From assembly GCF_047948215.1 (NCBI RefSeq), contig NC_134461.1:84406103-84470102 (forward strand): DNA of 64,000 nt, given 5' to 3'. Position 1 is the first letter of the stretch, and every line of letters begins with the position of its first letter. This DNA comes from Lycorma delicatula (taxonomy: Eukaryota; Arthropoda; Insecta; Hemiptera; Fulgoridae). Shown piece after piece: positions 12,084 to 22,080 of this stretch. The notes under the pieces are model-generated. The model was given only the letters and a program-made list of their open reading frames with translations, searched no databases and was not told where the DNA came from. The translations under genes were made by a program, and so were the position numbers.

Positions 12084-13108
12084 GTCGCATTGCTCTTGGC
12101 CTTATATCTCAGGATTGACATAACTGATTTTCTTCAAATCTAACTCAAATATTTCTATACAAGGGCCACTGATCATATTAATTCTTTTCAAAATTAGTTA
12201 AGAGGGTGGGGGATGCTATGAAAAAAACAATTTTGATCCTTTCTATAGGCATTTTAGAAATAACTTTATTAAAATAAATTTGTTACTTATAATGCATATA
12301 TAAATAATAAAAAAAAGGATTTCAAAAAATCAACCCCATTTCTTAAAATAAAAAAAATCTTTTCTTTTAATAAATAAAAAAGCAAGGTTTTGTATGACTG
12401 TCGTAGCCAGGAAGTCATTCAGTACTTTGCCAGCATTTTTTTTAGGGAGGTTGAAAAAGGAAAAATAATTCAGAATGAAGTAATTAGAGTCAAATTTATA
12501 TATCTAACAGCAAGAAATTTTTATAATGAATTAAAAATAAATTTGAAGAAATAAATTTGAAGGTTATCAGAACATTTGAAACCAACTAATACATTACTAG
12601 TTTACAAAATTTTTAAATTTTAATTTAAAATCTTAATCTGGTTTTAAATAAATTAAAAAATAAATAAATTTCTATTTAAGAATAATCGACAAACAAAATA
12701 TTTACAGATCTAGTTTTATATGAAATATTAGCTGGTCAGGGTAAAAAAAGCAAGCCCTTCCTATCTAGCCAGGAGGCTGCATCCCTTGGATGTCTCACTG
12801 TTTATTCTCATGTTTGTGAGAATAATACTGATAATACAATTGGCAGTCATAAGCGGTAGAGGGTCAAAAAACTTGTTTTTTGGAATTTTTTCTCAGTTTT
12901 TCCCCCAATATTTTCTGAGACATTTGATATAAGATTCATAACTGTATTTTAAAACATACATTTTTTATAATTTAAAAGAAAAATTGTATATCACAGCTGT
13001 GTTGCAAATAATGACGCTCAAATTTTCCAGTAAAACAGAAAAATTTAAAAACAAATATTTCAAAGTTTATCTAATGAAGATTAGTTGAAAAAATGTCTCG
13101 ATGGACAG

Positions 13109-13322
13109 ACACAATGATTCTCACAACCACATAATTTGAAACCGGTTGTGAAAAAATATTTTTGTGGGAAAGGAAACACTTGAGTTTGGAGTACATGATG
13201 TAGTGTCAACATTTAATAATGGAAACATTAGAAGTTCTGCAGCATCTTGAAATCAATCTGGTTCTTAATTACGTAAAACGTTTAATAAAGATTGATGAGA
13301 AATGGGTAACGAAGAGAAGGGT
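13109..13322 (+). pseudogene. Transposon-associated ORF fragment, unclassified
   Basis: Just outside the giant inverted repeat the plus strand encodes short in-frame blocks separated by stops: KETLEFGVHDVVSTFNNGNI, then LQHLEINLVLNYVKRLIKID and EKWVTK. I recall the order 'TLEFGV.DAV..FN.GNI, VL..LGI.PG.N, IDEKRV..A' from repeated hypothetical proteins in several insect genomes, probably part of a DNA transposon, but cannot name the superfamily. It is clearly non-functional. Confidence 0.4.
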
Positions 13323-13485
13323 AAATCTCATATAGTGCTTGCTTAGTAGGGTGTATGAGGAGTGAAGTAATTTCCTATTGCCTTTCAATTGAGCTGACTA
13401 TCTGTGTTGCTTATCAAAATGCTAAGTACACCGAGGTACATGTGATATTCAACTCTATAAGTGAAACTTCTCTTTGTATCATCAC
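13323..13485. repeat. 163-bp exact direct repeat, copy 1
   Basis: By eye this is identical base for base to 13830-13992 (from AAATCTCATATAGTGC to TTTGTATCATCAC). The 344 bp between the copies are unrelated AT-rich sequence. The identical copies give the two overlapping open frames at 13355-13645 and 13748-14026 their shared peptide. I see no RNA or coding explanation. Confidence 0.9.
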
Positions 13486-13829
13486 TTGTTTATTAATTTT
13501 TAAATCCCGTTTTCCTAAAATCACATTTTTCTATATTTATGACTACGAAGATAACAACTTGAATTTTTTTTGTCATTATTCTATATGTATATATCTTTTA
13601 ATATATGTATATATCCTTCGTACAAGTGACCTAAAAAAATACTAATCTGATCAAAGTTTAAAATTTTTTCATGTATCCTTATTTTTTCTTAATATAAGTA
13701 CAAATAACTAATGCCAGAAAAATATAACAACTTCATGTTACCTTTTTTTGTGTTTTGTGTTTTTTACATTTAAGGTTTTAGAAAACCTTAAATGTCATAA
13801 GTCATTCCTGAAACTTCATCTTAACAAAA

Positions 13830-13992
13830 AAATCTCATATAGTGCTTGCTTAGTAGGGTGTATGAGGAGTGAAGTAATTTCCTATTGCCTTTCAATTGAG
13901 CTGACTATCTGTGTTGCTTATCAAAATGCTAAGTACACCGAGGTACATGTGATATTCAACTCTATAAGTGAAACTTCTCTTTGTATCATCAC
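13830..13992. repeat. 163-bp exact direct repeat, copy 2
   Basis: Second copy, offset 507 bp from the first. The flanks differ immediately on both sides (ACAAAAA before, CAACAATTCC after). It may be a recent segmental duplication, or the two short ends of an unknown inserted element. Confidence 0.9.
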
Positions 13993-14210
13993 CAACAATT
14001 CCTCTTTTACTTTAAGAACTTTTTAAGCATCATATTTGTTAGAAAACAACTTGGAAGATACTGTAGATGTACTGCTCCCAGTAGAGCTCCCAGCTTTACT
14101 GCTCATCTGCTCCCAGCTGATCTACTGCTTTTTGTAGTAGAAAAATGTATTAAATATACTGGTTATGCCGATGGTTTAGGTTGTTCTTGAAAGACAGTGC
14201 ACTTGTAACA

Positions 14211-14452
14211 AACCCACCGGTCTAGTGGTGAATTCATCATTACAAATCAGCTGATTTCAAAGTTCTAAGGTTCAAATCTTAGTAAAGGCAACTAGTAAAG
14301 TAACTACTTTTATATGGATTTGAATGCTAGATTGTGGAAACCAGTGTTGTTGATCTGAAACTGCACAAGACTACACTTCATTCATACATATCATTTTCAT
14401 TCATCCTCTGAAGTAATACGTTGTGCTGGTTCCAGAGGCTAAACACAAAAAA
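14211..14452 (+). mobile_element. tRNA-derived SINE, family A
   Basis: It begins AACCCACCGGTCTAGTGG, has a B-box-like AGGTTCAAATCTTAG near 14270, the ACTACACTTCATTCATACA middle, the TCATCCTCTGAAGTAATACG tail and ends at GGCTAAACAC followed by an A-rich stretch. Order and length match the 60263-60562 copy. Diverged and transcriptionally doubtful. Confidence 0.88.
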
Positions 14453-14801
14453 GGAGGTTAGAGAGGGTAGGTAAGAAGAATAGTTAAATTCTTCAATGTT
14501 ATACATCTAACACTACATAGCTAAAGTTAATGAAATTTATTTAATCTGTCTCACTGTAGTACACCTTTTACCATTTTCGGCTCATTTAATAGCATTTAGA
14601 TTAAATAACTTGTCTGTGAAATTATAATTATAGTCAACTGCTCAAAGATACTGTGTAAGAGATAAGAGAAGGTACAGAAAACATAAAAGCATAAATTTTC
14701 CAAGATTTAGAAGGCTTAAGAAATGATGATTTTGTAGGTTGGTATTTCACAAATTTTATATTTATTTTTCTGCCAAAAATAAACGTCAGAGTAAATTAAA
14801 C

Positions 14802-14987
14802 TAGAAAATTCATTAGAAGTTTGTGAACTTATTTTTTTAAAATAGAAAACAATTATTTACGTAAAAATTAACATTTAATGTTGATACTTCTCATTCAGTT
14901 GAACTTAAAAAAATGACATTTGTCTTTTACATAAGTTTTATTGTTTAATTTGCTTTGGATTAATTGAAAATAATTTTTGCTTTGAAT
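14802..14987. repeat. Diverged direct repeat, copy 1
   Basis: From TAGAAAATTCATTAGAAGTT to TTTTGCTTTGAAT, this pairs with 15917-16084 with many substitutions and small gaps. It shares the phrase ACATAAGTTTTATT and an overall order too long for chance. Confidence 0.8.
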
Positions 14988-15916
14988 GAGACAGTGGAAA
15001 CAAATTTTACCCCTGTTATCCCAGTTTAACCTTCAAATTCAAGATAGAGAGTGTAGGCTCATTGAATCTTTAAAAACCAAGAGTCTAAATATTTTTTGTA
15101 AAAAAAGGCATCACACTAGAACTTATGATCACACTATTATACTTATAGGAAGTATAATGGTTAGATATTATCAAAATTAGTATATAATTGTTTTAATTTA
15201 AATGAATAAAATTTAACAATATGAATTACTTATGTTTTATGATCTAAATCAGAGATCCAGAACATAATAGCTAGTATTAATCGAAAAAATTGCTAGATTT
15301 CCAATGGCTTCCCAATAATGTATGTTTTTTTTTTTATTCATTTTATGAGAATATAATGGTGTAAAAAAAACAACATAATTTTAACACTAGTGTGACTATT
15401 CTGACATTTTTGTTCTTGACATGCACATAAAGTTCTAACACCAGAGTTCAAATCTGTTATTTAACAGAACAGCTTGTAATGTAAAGTGTGAATATTTTGG
15501 AAAAAATATTTGGCTGCCCTTACCAATGTGGATCGTATTTAAATTCACAATATAATCAAATTTAAACGTGTGACAATACCAAAAAAAATTACAATATTTA
15601 ATATTGTTAATCAGCTATACTGTAAATGGCATGTACATAGCAGTGCAGTTCAATTAGTTACTATAATTAACAGTTAAAATTTTACAGACAGCTTTATTAA
15701 ATACTCTCCCATTATCGTAGTATTCTTTCCAACTATTCTGATTACAAATTCAGCCAATAGTATATTTTTATGACAGTTTCATCTGCTTGACAGAGGGGAA
15801 AAGTCCATAATCATATTTGCTATATCTATTTTGATTTCATTCTAATTACATGAACAAAATATCCAAAATTATTAACATTAATACAAATTAATTGCATTTA
15901 ATAATAAACCAATAAG

Positions 15917-16084
15917 TAGAAAATTCATTAGAAGTTTGTGAACTTTCTTTTTTAAGTAGAAAATATAATTATTTATTAAAAATTAACATTTTGCAATTGA
16001 ACTTAAAAAATAAGCTTTGTCTTGTACATAAGTTTTATTCTTAAATTTGCTGTGGATTAGTAGAAAAATATTTTTGCTTTGAAT
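15917..16084. repeat. Diverged direct repeat, copy 2
   Basis: Second copy, about 1.1 kb downstream of the first. Both copies are older than the 163-bp repeat. They could be degenerate LTRs or an old tandem duplication; the internal 930 bp has no recognisable coding sequence. Confidence 0.8.
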
Positions 16085-16500
16085 TTATTGTCTTAGCTTG
16101 ATCTTAAAATTTTATTCATGGGGACATTGAGTCAGAATTACACTTTCTTCTTGAGCCATACTATAATTAACAATGTTAGAAAATTTAAATATCAAATTAT
16201 TTTTTTTACAAATGTCAATCCTTTTAATGGGTCGGCAATATCACAGTTCCTGTTTGTTATAAACTCATTCCTAATCTTGAGAACATCAATACTTTTAATA
16301 ATTGTTCCTTTATTACTTCCATAGGAAATGTTAAGTTTTTTTTTCACTTCAGTCACTTCTCTAAATAATTGTCAAATAATAATTTTTTCCAGCCAACTGC
16401 CTGTCTGGATACTGCATATTATAAGAAAATAATATGCATTACAATATTACGTAGGAATAAAAAGTTATTGAACACTTTATTTGATAAAATTAAGAATAAC

Positions 16501-17330
16501 TGATATCATTTTGAGGGGGAAAACATGTAAAGTCCAAATATTCTGATCTTCTGTTGTTACTGCCATCTGGTGGCTTTAACAACGAACAAGCATTAGCAAC
16601 GAACAACATTTACTATAAAAGCCAGTTGTCTGTGTTTATGTTTCACATAGTGCTTTCAATATCAAACTGTTACACTGTTACCTCTACTTCTATCCAGAGA
16701 TAGTTTAGAAGAAAGGTTCAGATGCGATTACCTTTTTTGTTAATCATTTCATTCACAATTTTTTACCTGAAAATATTACTGAATTAAAGGTTTTCTGTGA
16801 TTCCTGTTGCTGGCAAAACAAAAACAACAGTATTGAGGTTACTTCACCACATTGTTCACAATGAACACATTACATATTGAAAAAATTGATGGAGTTCCTG
16901 TAAGAGAATATTCATACTAGTATGAAAAAACTGTGGACCAATCAATAGTAATCATGAAACACAGATACCGGATGACCGAATAGATCATGTTTCTTCTTGC
17001 AAAATTAAACCTTCATTTAATGTTATTTTGGTTAAGCAACCTCTGAACTGGACAAACATTTTAGATGGATGACACAGGAAGAAGCTTCAATTTCAAGCTT
17101 CAGGAAAGTTAGAGTTGTTCAAGTTAGAGAAAATCATACAGCATTATTGGACTACAAGCTTGCCTTCAGCGGACCATGGATTGCACCACCATTCATTATT
17201 AAAATAAAAAATTAGAGAGATTTATTTTAGGTACATTGTATTAATTGTAAGAGTAAAGTAAAATTATATAAAAAGAATGAAATTATAAAAAGTTTATAAA
17301 TAAATTATATATTTATAATTTTGTTTTTTG
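16501..17330. other. Intergenic stretch, no assigned content
   Basis: Slightly more GC-rich than its surroundings (16550-17200), suggesting an old element, but no frame or motif could be assigned on either strand. Confidence 0.4.
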
Positions 17331-17337
17331 TTTTTGT

Positions 17338-17416
17338 TTTTTGTTTTCTAAGACATTTTGAATGCTTTTTGTTTACTAAGTGCCGTTTTTTGTTTTCTAA
17401 GACATTTTGAATGCTT
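17338..17416. repeat. Short tandem duplication
   Basis: The phrase TTTTCTAAGACATTTTGAAT followed by GCTT occurs twice about 50 bp apart. It is followed by a small inverted motif, GAATGCTTAAAAGCATTC. Probably a replication-slippage product. Confidence 0.8.
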
Positions 17417-17499
17417 AAAAGCATTCATGCTTTTAAGGTCAGGACCTGGTGATAATTCTGAATTTTTATTGCATTGGCGAACAGTTCTCCTTAGATAAT

Positions 17500-17960
17500 G
17501 CGAAGGGACACGTTATTTATTTCTCTGTTAGAGATAATGAAGGTAGTCCTTAGACCATCGTTTCCAGATGGATTGGACGAATTTCTGGAGTAAATGCCAA
17601 CGACCTAGGTGGTTAATTTCTTTGTAATCGGGTTCAGGTAAAGACACAAGTGGACAACCAATAAGAAAATGTCCAGGCGATAGTGGTCTGGGTTCCTGTG
17701 ATCTGTAGAGACAGTAAAAATGGGATGAGAATTAAAGACAGGCTTCAACCTGTGTATACAGGTAAATAAATAAACCTTAAACCTTAAATAAACCTGCGTA
17801 TACAATTATTTTCAAGTCGTTCAAAATATTCTTGACAGAACGGAAGTTGGAACCATTATGGAAAAAGATATGGGTAGGAATACCTCTTTGTGAAATAAAT
17901 CTTGATTTTTGCTATGAATTACTGCAGTCAATTTCTTTCTGCCTTCGTTTGAAACATCTG
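17500..17960 (-). pseudogene. BEL/Pao-type LTR retrotransposon integrase, C-terminal remnant
   Basis: The minus strand carries, in order, FISQRGIPTHIFFHNGSNFR (integrase core region with GxP...DNGxNF, where the catalytic Asp appears lost, reading FHNGSNF), FNSHPIFTVSTD (the LNSRPLxPLS-like block) and, after a frameshift, LSPGHFLIGCPLVSLPEPD and LGRWHLLQKFVQSIWKRWSK followed by DYLHYL. The TPGHFLIG and RW...FWKRWxxEYL blocks are characteristic of BEL/Pao integrases. At least one frameshift and stops are visible. No LTRs were recognised. It acts only as a fossil here. Confidence 0.78.
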
Positions 17961-17999
17961 AGCACTTAAATTAGCCCATTCAGTTTTACAATCAGTAAT

Positions 18000-18560
18000 A
18001 TTTCTTTCACTAATTCTGCCAATTTTTTTATACTAAAATATAATTCAAATTTTAGTGTTTCTACGTTTTATGTCTGCAAAGAATTTTCGACAACGAGCAC
18101 AGTCATATAACACCTTCGTTTGACACCTTCAGTTCATGAATTTCTGTTTTTAAATTTTCTAAAACTGTTTTTTCGAAGTTGTTAATTCTGTTGGAGTATT
18201 TATTAGTTTCGTCTTCAATGTTTTAGTTTCGAACGCTTTCTAAATAATTTATTTCGAGGGATGACAACATAAATGTTTTCGTGTTTCGTAGCACATCACT
18301 TCGGGAAAGGACATTTTTTCACGTATTTTTCTTCATGTTTTTTAAGTTTGCAGCCTGCCGGTTTTTTCCCTCCTTTGGTCCACGTGCTAAATACGTACTG
18401 ATCAAGTGATCGATCTTTTTCGATTGCGCAATATTTTTTTAAACGTAAGTCTTGTTTACCCTTTTATTTGAATGATAAGGGTTTATGCCAAAATTTTATA
18501 CTCTTCCAAAGAAAGTAAAAATCGTTTACCTATTGGTTCGAGTACGACTTTTCATCCCTA
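18000..18560. other. Intergenic stretch, no assigned content
   Basis: Mixed composition between the integrase relic and the zinc-knuckle relic. It may belong to either element, but I could not assign any frame. Confidence 0.4.
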
Positions 18561-18569
18561 ACCCATGAA

Positions 18570-18752
18570 GATGTCAAAAGTATGGCCGTACTACAACATC
18601 TTGTTCAACAACTACAATCTGCGCTCAACATGCCAAAGTTCACAACCACAAGAACGGCCAGGAAGAAGAAAAATGTGCAGAAAAACTGTGAAGGAACACA
18701 TTCAGCCCGTTCACTAGATTGCCCAACTTTTAAAAAAAAGAAGGCAATTCTC
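18570..18752 (+). pseudogene. LINE ORF1 (gag-like) zinc-knuckle remnant
   Basis: The plus strand reads CQKYGRTTTSC and TICAQHAKVHNHKN in one frame and, after a frameshift and a stop, CEGTHSARSLDCPTFKKKKA. Successive C-x2-x-G-x-C-like knuckles followed by HSARSLDCPxFKKxKAI are typical of nucleic-acid-binding ORF1 proteins of Jockey-like and related non-LTR elements. The histidines of two knuckles are altered. No adjoining ORF2 was found. A SINE-type tail (TTTCCGGAGGCTAAACAG) follows at about 18767. Confidence 0.6.
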
Positions 18753-19399
18753 TAAGTCTGGATGTTTCCGGAGGCTAAACAGAAAAAGAAGAAATGCTAC
18801 TTTTCAAACATTTTTTTCACTCCTTTACAAATGAGATAGAGCGAAGTTTGTTTTTAACGTCTACTCTTTTGTTTTTTTAAACCATTCTTTGCAGTTGATA
18901 TTCCTTAAAAAAAATTACTTTTCGTGGAATTCTTTCCAAACCCAGTTTTTCAAACCTTGTTTTTTTGTACTACGTATTTCTTTCTTTCTTATTCACCCAT
19001 ATTCATTTTTTAAAGGATTACTTTCAATTTCCTTGATACATCTTTGATCCTTATACTTAATAATGTAGAGTGATAAAAAAACCATCTATAACTTAGTTTT
19101 CGTAACTTTAAGAAAATTACCCATCAATACCCACACTACTAATATTCCATGTTCAAAAGTTCGATATTTATCGCTGAAGTTTTTTAAAATTTTTAACAAA
19201 ATGTGTCTTACAATTAAAGCCTTTAATAATTTTAGAAGGATTTCGCTCAATTTTTAAATAAAAACATTGATTATAAAGTTTATATAGTTGTGATATTTAA
19301 GTTTTAATGATGGTAGATAATAAAACAAGCCGATGATACCTATATGTCTTTAATATCAGTTTCTTTCTAAAATAAATTGGTTAGCATGCTAACCAATAT

Positions 19400-19800
19400 A
19401 TTTTATAAGAAAATAATAGGTCCTATTTTTTTCGAGTACACCATTAATGCAGAACGATATCAGGATATTTTTATTTCAGTTCATCGCAATCTTGGAAGAG
19501 GAAGACAGACACTGCTGGCTACAACAGACGTGCGACATCGCACTACGCAGGTTCAACTTCTGATTTCGTTGAGGAATTCTTTGGTAATCATGTTATCGGT
19601 CGAGGCTTGTGGCCACCAAGATCTCCAGATTTGATTGCGGCGGATTTTTTTCTATGGGGTTACCTCAAAGAAAAACCCTACAGCAACAAACCACGAACAC
19701 TTGAACAATTGAAAGTCAATATTGAACAAGTTGTATTAAATATCAAACTTTGAAAAAAGTTTGCATCTCCCGATCTAGAATACTTAGTAGTGAAAAGAAA
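19400..19800 (+). pseudogene. Tc1/mariner-superfamily transposase, C-terminal remnant
   Basis: The plus strand encodes IGPIFFEYTINAERYQDIF, then after a frameshift WLQQ (usually WFQQDGA, the second catalytic Asp), and HVIGRGLWPPRSPDLIAADF followed by FLWGYLKEKPY and PRTLEQLKVNIEQV. The PPRSPDL...DFFLWGYLK block is diagnostic of mariner-like transposases. The Asp of the WFQQDGA block has been lost and the frame changes at least twice. No terminal inverted repeats were identified nearby. Confidence 0.85.
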
Positions 19801-20083
19801 AATCGAAAATTGGGCTTTTCCGTAGCCGGCTGTTTGTGGTTTTTTTATAATTGGTTACTATCTGAACCGTAAATTATTATCCACCTAAATTGGATGGATA
19901 ATTTTCACTCAACAACTTATTAGTTTGTAACACGCCTTCTATTATGGCACTTAATCTGATTCGTGCTCTTTGGTTACATCATCTCCTTTTGTACCTGATT
20001 GTTAAATATTAATAAAGGGTTGCTGCATCACTTTGTGTTTCAGAGGTCAAAGAAATTAAATTACTTGTTTTTTTTTAAAGACT

Positions 20084-20117
20084 GCTCATTCCATAGCTAT
20101 TTCGCTATGGAATGAGC
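20084..20117. repeat. Perfect 14-bp stem hairpin
   Basis: GCTCATTCCATAGC pairs perfectly with GCTATGGAATGAGC across a 6-base loop. It may be the tip of a degraded inverted-repeat element. Confidence 0.85.
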
Positions 20118-20379
20118 GAATAAAGTTTTTGCAGCGTATGAAAAATCTGACAACAAAGTTGTTATTCTTTCCTGGCATTTCTTACTTATTATTATATAGT
20201 GGAAAAATAATGATTCATGAAAAAAATTTTGAAAATTCAAAAAATTTTCAAATTTCAAAAAATTTGGTTAAAATAGTAAATAAATAAAAATATTTTTAAA
20301 TTTTTAGGAAAGTGGGAAAATTTGGGGGCAACCTTTTTTTTTAAACAAGATATACAGTGATACAAGATACACTTAAAAT

Positions 20380-20700
20380 TTGTATGTAAAATTAAACTGA
20401 CCTCAAAGAAACTATTTATAGAAATATTGATTCCAAAATTGTATCCTCAAATTGCTCCATTTATAAGAGTATGTACTCGTAAAAATCATCAAAATAGGTT
20501 TATCCAGTCAAAAGTTGTTAAGCATATAACATGCCAATACATACATACAAACATCCCCCATTTTTTTTAGGGGGGGGTCCCTGGGTCAAAAAAAAGAAAT
20601 ACCAAGAAATTTAAAAAAACGCATACCTCATTTTTTGACTGATTATCATTATTTCCTTCTTGCAGCGTACCTCTATGATGCCAGGATAATAAAAATTCCA
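20380..20700 (-). repeat. Unclassified interspersed repeat X
   Basis: The minus strand shows the family order: a GCAAGAAGGAAATAATG-like start, AATCAGTCAAAAAATGAGGT, a TTCTTGGTATTTC phrase, a gggaccc-like turn at 20570-20585 and GTATGTATGTATTGGCATG. A run of eight G sits at about 20571-20578. This copy extends further downstream than the others. Confidence 0.55.
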
Positions 20701-20721
20701 TATCGTATGGATTTTTATAGG

Positions 20722-20793
20722 ATGCCGTCCCTGACCTAGGCTCGAACCCAGAACCTCTGGTTAAAGGCAGAGCTGTTACCACTTCTCCATGGT
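20722..20793 (-). mobile_element. tRNA-like SINE head, family B
   Basis: Minus-strand CCATGGAGAAGTGGTAACAG and GGGTTCGAGCCTAGGTCAGG are recognisable A- and B-box regions of family B. The body downstream of the B box continues into repeat X sequence, not the family-B tail, so it is truncated. Confidence 0.65.
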
Positions 20794-20810
20794 AATATAG
20801 TCTGCTTTTT

Positions 20811-20927
20811 CTGTTTAGCCTACAGAACGGCCGTTAGGTATTGTGCAATCTCAGGTCGACCATTCCTGAGATGTGTGGTTTATTGATACCCAACCGCCAA
20901 AGGACACGATCTAATATTCAGATCCAT
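20811..20927 (-). mobile_element. SINE family A, 3' part
   Basis: On the minus strand it reads GGTTGGGTATCAATAAACCA, CATCTCAGGAATGGTCGACC, the tail TAACGGCCGTTCTGTAGG and CTAAACAG, in the family-A order. The tRNA-like head and the middle TCATCCTC stretch are absent. It abuts the family-B head at 20722-20793, giving a composite look. Confidence 0.75.
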
Positions 20928-21083
20928 TTAAAAAACATAGTAATATACTAAAATGAAGTAAATATTTTTGTTGTAAATCTTTGAATCGATATATGGAATT
21001 TAAAGTATTATAAAATAAGCTACAATCGAATAAGCTTCATATTTGCTTGAATGCCTAACATGTTAAACAGTATATGCTGTATC

Positions 21084-21115
21084 ATTAGCATCTTATTAAC
21101 AAATAAGATGCTAAT
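21084..21115. repeat. Perfect 14-bp stem hairpin
   Basis: ATTAGCATCTTATT pairs with AATAAGATGCTAAT across four bases. No neighbouring feature explains it. Confidence 0.85.
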
Positions 21116-21869
21116 AAGATTCAGCCTAACATGAACGTTTGATCAATAAATTTATTGGACTTAAATTGTTGTATTTATAATTACACATACGGCTCAGTTC
21201 TGTTTTCACTTTGAACACATGATTTCTTTGTTAATTTAATTATATACGGTAGGCCCACTCTATTTGTTTTGTTTTTATTAAAAACAAATCTTTTTTGATT
21301 AAAATGTTGAACAAATACATGAATTATTTATTTACTTACAGATTGAAAAAATATTTACATTTTCTTCTCAACGATATAATTTTGTTGTTCATCAGGTGTG
21401 TAATGACATGCTGTGTATTGTAATTGTTAATTAACTATAATATAGAAATATTTGTTTAATTAAAATATTTTCCCTGTTTATTTTACTGTTAAACGAAATA
21501 AATTGATTTAACAAATAAATTGCTTTATTAATTTAGTTTTTACGTTATCTGTTTGACTTAACTCTGTTGGATCTGCCCACACTCTCTAAAGAGAAATTAA
21601 TTTATACGTAAAAAACTGTATGAATAACCTGCATATAATTTTTATTATGCCCAAATTTCCTAAAATAAGAAATGAACACAGTGAAAGTAATTTCATGGTC
21701 TTGTAACTGGTTTGTTTGTGATTAATCTGAATGTAAACAATTTGCCTTTTTTGTAGAAATTGTGTATTCCCTAGATTAATTTTTACATTTAATAGATTTT
21801 CATTATATTGAAAAGTTAGTTATTTTTCTGTAATAATTTGAAACTTAAAATAAGTTTTATATATATATT

Positions 21870-22080
21870 AGCTGGCCTGTCTAGTCAGAACCTGGGCCCT
21901 CGAAGCTCAGGTCATTCAGGCGAATCCCGGAGTCAACTCAGGGGCTCCTCGAGGAGACCAAAGGGCCACAAAGAGCTCGGTTCACTCGCCATTCCCAATT
22001 TGCCAGGGGGACCGGTGCTCTGGACTTCTGCAGAACTTGCTTCGGTTGTCATTCTGATCTACCCGCTGGACCTTCGTACT
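21870..22080 (+). other. Isolated GC-rich island, unassigned
   Basis: About 210 bp are clearly richer in G and C than the flanking AT-rich sequence and contain restriction-like GC words (CCCGGAGTC, CTCGAGGAG). They lie inside an open frame at 21838-22215 (125 codons). Its first half is Ser/Gly/Arg-rich and its second half encodes a strongly hydrophobic stretch (IILMAMIILINSMIIILIIV). The frame has no family I recognise, and the hydrophobic half coincides with simple AT-rich DNA. I regard it as a transposon fragment or foreign insert rather than a gene. Confidence 0.4.

Larger units (their letters stand above)
7778..13108. repeat. Right arm of a giant inverted repeat
   Basis: Reverse complement of 114-5427. 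The outer end is ATGGACAG at 13101-13108; the inner end is GGGTGAGGGAGC at 7778. The right arm is 17 bp longer overall, mainly from extra sequence near 10735-10755. The open frames at 9069-9251 (minus) and 9163-9372 (plus) are exact mirrors of frames in the left arm, so their survival is no independent evidence of function. No arm-specific transposon insertion was seen, which points to a recent duplication or continuing sequence exchange between the arms. Confidence 0.95.
14453..16500. other. AT-rich intergenic stretch with a diverged direct repeat
   Basis: No gene is recognised. A diverged direct repeat occupies 14802-14987 and 15917-16084. Short open frames at 14986-15180 and 16118-16324 have no recognisable domain and sit in simple AT-rich sequence. 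Confidence 0.5.

Noticed and set aside
114..13108. Palindrome as a pure assembly or foldback-read artefact
   Set aside because: There is a 2.35-kb unique spacer and the arms differ at several places including a 19-bp length change. It is not excluded, only less likely; read mapping would decide.
114..13108. Palindrome as a large DNA transposon with 5.3-kb terminal inverted repeats
   Set aside because: No transposase is visible in the arms or spacer, and no target-site duplication flanks the outer ends.
13355..14026. Two related genes with a shared 46-residue peptide
   Set aside because: The shared peptide is simply the 163-bp direct repeat in translation; each frame ends in unrelated AT-rich sequence.
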